Assembly: GCA_964609975.1 (NCBI GenBank)
Contig: CAZSTR010000006.1
Location: 1-61,440 of the forward strand
Direction: 5' to 3'
DNA from: UBA5905 sp964609975
Lineage (GTDB): Bacteria > Bacillota > Clostridia > Oscillospirales > Acutalibacteraceae
DNA: 61,440 nucleotides
Of the stretch, positions 58,403-61,440 are shown in pieces (position 1 is the first letter of the stretch; every line of letters begins with the position of its first letter). The translations under genes and the position numbers were made by a program. The notes under the pieces were generated by a model, which saw only the letters and a program-made list of their open reading frames with translations, searched no databases and was not told where the DNA came from.

Positions 58403-58410
58403 TATCTCCT

Positions 58411-58779
58411 TTATCGGTTCTCATCTTTTTGTACCATATATTCCTGCACATCCAGCGCGGGAGCATCGCTCCAAAGGCGCTCCAAATCATAAAAAGCGCG
58501 AATTTCCCGCCGAAAAATATGCACCACCAAATCGCCATAGTCCATCGTGATCCAGTCGCCCGTCCGATAGCCCTCGATATGGCGGGGCTGAACGCCCATC
58601 CGGCTCAGCTCCTCCTCCAGATAGTCCGCGAGACTGCGCACCTGGTTGGCGCTTCCGCCACCGGCCAGGAGAAAGCAGTCGGCAATGGAGGTCAGCGCCG
58701 ACACATCCAGAGCCAACAACTCCTCCGCCTTGTGGCTGTCCAGAGAATGAACTGCTGTTTTTAATATTGCTGTGTTCAT
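58411..58779 (-). CDS. rsfS: Ribosome silencing factor
   Basis: 122 residues (LDVSALTSIADCFLLAGG, GDWITMDYGDLVVHIF). Binds ribosomal protein L14 and blocks subunit joining under starvation. Its ATG lies one base beyond the LCP gene stop. Confidence 0.94.
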   Translation of the reverse strand: MNTAILKTAVHSLDSHKAEELLALDVSALTSIADCFLLAGGGSANQVRSLADYLEEELSRMGVQPRHIEGYRTGDWITMDYGDLVVHIFRREIRAFYDLERLWSDAPALDVQEYMVQKDENR

Positions 58780-60096
58780 TTATTCCTCCGTTGCGGCCGT
58801 GGTTGTTGTGGTGATAGCGGCTGTGGTTGTCTCCCTCTGCTCGGCCAGCGACTCCGCCAGCGGCGCGGTTTGAGGCTCCACCGTCTTTTTGTTGGAAAGC
58901 TCCGGCACCGCCGCCGTGACCGCATCCAGCGTCAGCCCACGGGGATTCATCCGGTCTGCGAGAAGCTGACGCGCCTGCTCCGCATGGGGGGAATACACCG
59001 TCAGCGCCCCAACCTTCACCGATTCGCCGGGAAGCACCGTGCAGGAAATTTTTCCCGGCCCGATTTTTCCGAGATACACAATCCATTCCGCCAGAGCCTT
59101 GTTGTATTTCACGCTGTCCGTGGAGCTGTCCGAGGCCTTTCCGAGAAGCCGCGCCTTCCCGAAGGAGGTGGTGTCCATCCGAATCGGGTTACGCCCGGCC
59201 ATGATGTTGGACAGGATGTCCGCGCGCTGCGGATCAGTGTTGAACAGCTCCGCCTCCTTATAGCGGGAAAGACGACTGAGCAGCCCGGCCAGCACCTGCT
59301 TTTGCCGCTCCATACGCTTCAAATCTGCCTCCGACGTGCCGTTATAATCGTATTGGGTGGCATAATACACCGCCGTTTCGCCGGAAAGGGTGTTGCTCCC
59401 CTTTGATAGCTCCACGCCGTTGATGTTTTCCTTTTTCGTCAGCGTGATGTCCACGCCGCCCACCGCGTCGATGAGCGCGGCCAGCCCGGCGCGGGGAATC
59501 ACCAGATAGTTGTCAATCGGCAAGCCGTATTGGCTGTTGATCACCCCGATAAGCTCGGAACAAGCGCTCCCGGCACGGCTTTCCACCTTCGTACCACAGG
59601 TATGCCTTCCATCCGAAACGGTTTCCGCCTTCACCTGCTCCCGGCAGGTGGCGCAGAAGGGCAACGGCGTGGGATTTCCCCAAATATCACCGATGACCGA
59701 CACGGCATGGCCGCTGTCCTTCCCCAGCGTGGTGCTCACCGGGATTTGCAAAACCTCGGCCGTCTTTTTATCACGGTTGACGCAAAGCACCGAAATCAAA
59801 TCCATGCGGTCGGTGGCAGAGGCGCCAGTCACGCCCAGAAGATAATAGGACGCGTGTCCCACATCCTCATCGGCGGAATAGCGATATTGCACCAGCTCCC
59901 TGCCGGTCAGCGCTGGCCCGGCGGTGACGCGGTCATACACCTGCTTGCCGAGCACAGCCAGCAAAACCACCACCACAACGATGGCTAAATATCCCCATTT
60001 GTTCAAACGGCGGCGCTTTTTCTTTTGGCGGGCATGGGTCTGCTCTCCAGCCATACCGGCCAAACTCACCTGGTTGCTTTGCGGCTTTTGGCTCAT
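58780..60096 (-). CDS. LytR-CpsA-Psr (LCP) family protein
   Basis: 438 residues. A cytoplasmic basic N-terminus, one membrane helix (about 34-52), an LCP-like extracellular domain (LLGVTGASATDRMDLISVL, YLVIPRAGLAALIDAVGGV, KRMERQKQVLAGLL) and a C-terminal extension with Thr-rich end. An inserted cysteine-bearing segment (CATCREQVK) is unusual. LCP proteins attach wall polymers to peptidoglycan; some are attenuated. Commonly found with nadD-rsfS in Clostridia. Confidence 0.87.
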   Translation of the reverse strand: MSQKPQSNQVSLAGMAGEQTHARQKKKRRRLNKWGYLAIVVVVVLLAVLGKQVYDRVTAGPALTGRELVQYRYSADEDVGHASYYLLGVTGASATDRMDLISVLCVNRDKKTAEVLQIPVSTTLGKDSGHAVSVIGDIWGNPTPLPFCATCREQVKAETVSDGRHTCGTKVESRAGSACSELIGVINSQYGLPIDNYLVIPRAGLAALIDAVGGVDITLTKKENINGVELSKGSNTLSGETAVYYATQYDYNGTSEADLKRMERQKQVLAGLLSRLSRYKEAELFNTDPQRADILSNIMAGRNPIRMDTTSFGKARLLGKASDSSTDSVKYNKALAEWIVYLGKIGPGKISCTVLPGESVKVGALTVYSPHAEQARQLLADRMNPRGLTLDAVTAAVPELSNKKTVEPQTAPLAESLAEQRETTTAAITTTTTAATEE

Positions 60097-60108
60097 AAAA
60101 AGCCCTCC

Positions 60109-61302
60109 TTATACATCGACATTGGACAGCACAAGCGCATTATAGGCGGCCAGGGTGTCCGGGTGAACCGGGCTTCCCCGCTCCATCAGGTCCCCCACCG
60201 TATACACGATACCGTATCGCATAGCTTTTTCCAGAGATTCACCGGCGCGGCGGCGCACCTCCTCCACATCGGGATAGTCCCGATCCGCCGAGGTGAAATC
60301 CGCCACGAACAAAACCTTTTCCAGCAGGGTCATTTCTGCCCGACCGGTGGTGTGATAGCGGATGGCCGTGATAAGCTCACGATCCCGAACGCCGAGAATA
60401 TGCTCTACGAAGGCCGCGCCGCTGATGGCGTGCCAAAGCTTCGGCGTCGCCCGCTCCACCTCGGACAGTAGTATAGCAAAATCCGAAAGGATTTGCAACT
60501 GTGTTTTTCCGTCTGTATCCTTCATAATATCGTGCAGAAGACCGGCTGTATAGGCTTTTTCCGCATCGGCGCCGTATTTTTCGGACAACCGGGCGGCCTC
60601 TCTGGCGACACAAAGGGAGTGCTCATAGCGCTTTTCCGACAAACGGGTGCGCAAAATTTCACAAAACTGCTGCTCCTGTGTCCGCTTCTCCATGGCTTTT
60701 CCTCCCCGATACAGACCATGCTCCCGAATATACCGCTCCACCGCCGGATCCAGCATCCCCTCCAGTGGCTCCCCCGCCGCCAACCGGCGACGCAGCTCAG
60801 TGGAGGAATCCGGCCACAGCTCACCGTCATCCACAAAGCATTCCGCCCCCTCCTGCCGCAACAGGCGGGCATAGTCATCCAGCGCCGCGGCCGAAACGCC
60901 GGGGCGAGGCACGGTGCACAGCACCGCCCGCCGGGCGATATCCGGAAAGCGATACCAGGTGTGGAGGGTGCAGAACATATCCGCGCCGGTGATCAAATAT
61001 AGCCGATCCTCCGGATATTCCTGCTGCAGCTGATCCAGCGTGTCCGCCGTGAAGCTGGCGCCGCCCCGGCGCAGCTCCAAATCGGACACGACAAACCGGG
61101 CATCTTCCGCCGTCGCCAACCGGCACATCGCCAGCCGATCCTCCGCCGGCGCCATCTGCTCCCGCAGCTTATGGGGCGGCACAAAGGTGGGCATGAAAAT
61201 CACCCGATCCAGCTCCAGCCGATCCGCCAAGCGCCGCGCCAGCGCAATATGCCCCGGATGCACCGGGTCAAAGCTTCCTCCGAACAGAGCGATTTTTTTC
61301 AC
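60109..61302 (-). CDS. nadD: NadD-YqeK fusion: nicotinate-nucleotide adenylyltransferase plus HD hydrolase
   Basis: 397 residues. Residues 1-195 are NadD (GGSFDPVHPGHI, near 8-19, and an SSTELRRRL end). Residues 205-397 are a YqeK-type HD domain (HSLCVAREAARL, GLLHDIMKD, HAISGAAFVEHILG), which hydrolyses Ap4A. B. subtilis has the two as neighbouring genes; fusion is known in some Clostridia. The start is GTG 61302 with GGAGG upstream. Confidence 0.9.
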   Translation of the reverse strand: MKKIALFGGSFDPVHPGHIALARRLADRLELDRVIFMPTFVPPHKLREQMAPAEDRLAMCRLATAEDARFVVSDLELRRGGASFTADTLDQLQQEYPEDRLYLITGADMFCTLHTWYRFPDIARRAVLCTVPRPGVSAAALDDYARLLRQEGAECFVDDGELWPDSSTELRRRLAAGEPLEGMLDPAVERYIREHGLYRGGKAMEKRTQEQQFCEILRTRLSEKRYEHSLCVAREAARLSEKYGADAEKAYTAGLLHDIMKDTDGKTQLQILSDFAILLSEVERATPKLWHAISGAAFVEHILGVRDRELITAIRYHTTGRAEMTLLEKVLFVADFTSADRDYPDVEEVRRRAGESLEKAMRYGIVYTVGDLMERGSPVHPDTLAAYNALVLSNVDV

Positions 61303-61318
61303 CACGGCGCCTCCGTTC

Positions 61319-61440
61319 TCAGCTACGGGGCAGAACAATCTGGCTGTCCTTTTCCCTTTGACGGAACAGCACAAAATTCCGGCCGACCACCTGCACCACC
61401 TGCGCGTTCACCGCGCCAGCGATTTCCTCCGCCAGCTCGC
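61319..61440 (-). CDS. yhbY: YhbY-family RNA-binding protein (5' part outside window)
   Basis: C-terminal ~39 residues (AQVVQVVGRNFVLFRQR) ending in the CRM-domain pattern of YhbY, which associates with pre-50S ribosomes. It ends 16 bases before nadD, the usual Firmicute order. The start lies beyond the right edge. Confidence 0.85.
   Translation of the reverse strand, partial: ELAEEIAGAVNAQVVQVVGRNFVLFRQREKDSQIVLPRS

Noticed and set aside
58403..58410. T-box leader for leuS
   Set aside because: Only 8 bases separate leuS from rsfS, so there is no space for one.

Overview
The window looks like a chromosomal segment of a spore-forming Firmicute of class Clostridia (Oscillospirales-like is my guess). 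The reasons are B. subtilis-like housekeeping synteny ending in spoVM, the PerR/rubrerythrin pair, a Clostridia-type PPi-phosphofructokinase, a CD1247-type protein, a TGD-type wall-anchor signal, G+C above 50 percent and strong Shine-Dalgarno sites. Almost every gene is on the minus strand, so transcription mostly runs from high to low coordinates. The exceptions are an EEP-family hydrolase, an AraC regulator and galE. I see no transposase, phage gene, CRISPR array or rRNA, and only one tRNA.

Region 1 (1-10.1 kb): a peroxide-stress pair (perR and a reverse rubrerythrin, with a perfect Per box in the promoter), mgtE with PPi-dependent pfk, a tRNA-Leu(UAG) behind queH, a CNNM/CorC-type membrane protein, an EEP-family hydrolase, a PadR-DUF1700-DUF4097 envelope-stress-type operon and a HAD phosphatase.

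Region 2 (10.2-36.2 kb): the accessory core, a roughly 26 kb glycan-uptake and breakdown locus. It holds three paralogous beta-helix proteins resembling GH110 alpha-galactosidases, a GH20 hexosaminidase-like enzyme, two solute-binding proteins (one a 962-residue giant), two ABC permease pairs and a DUF5696 lipoprotein with a YIP1 membrane protein and an NHL/TPR surface protein. It also holds two related secreted concanavalin-like proteins, one wall-anchored, a 38-residue peptide overlapping a small lipoprotein, and a divergent AraC regulator. No transport ATPase is present, so a shared MsmK/UgpC-type ATPase elsewhere is expected. Two 26-bp sites with TCACC repeats 21 bp apart, one beside the -35 of the largest GH110-like gene and one inside the araC promoter, tie the regulator to the locus. 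A plausible scheme is that surface proteins bind host or dietary glycan, a lipoprotein glycosidase trims it, the ABC systems import oligosaccharides, and the signal-less GH110-like and GH20-like enzymes finish cytoplasmic breakdown. galE and an NDP-sugar nucleotidyltransferase lie just beyond it.

Region 3 (36.3-52.9 kb): hpt, the nucleotidyltransferase, galE, then one long minus-strand housekeeping run from a consensus promoter: yicC-remA-gmk-rpoZ-priA-def-fmt-(zinc metallopeptidase)-rsmB-rlmN-prpC-prkC-rsgA-thiN-(small membrane protein)-spoVM. This matches the B. subtilis ylo order apart from missing coaBC and rpe and the added metallopeptidase and small membrane protein.

Region 4 (53-61.4 kb): a CD1247-type zinc-ribbon protein, efp, a TIM-barrel AP-endonuclease-like protein, yqeG, rpsU, then leuS, rsfS, an LCP-family protein, a nadD-yqeK fusion and the end of yhbY.
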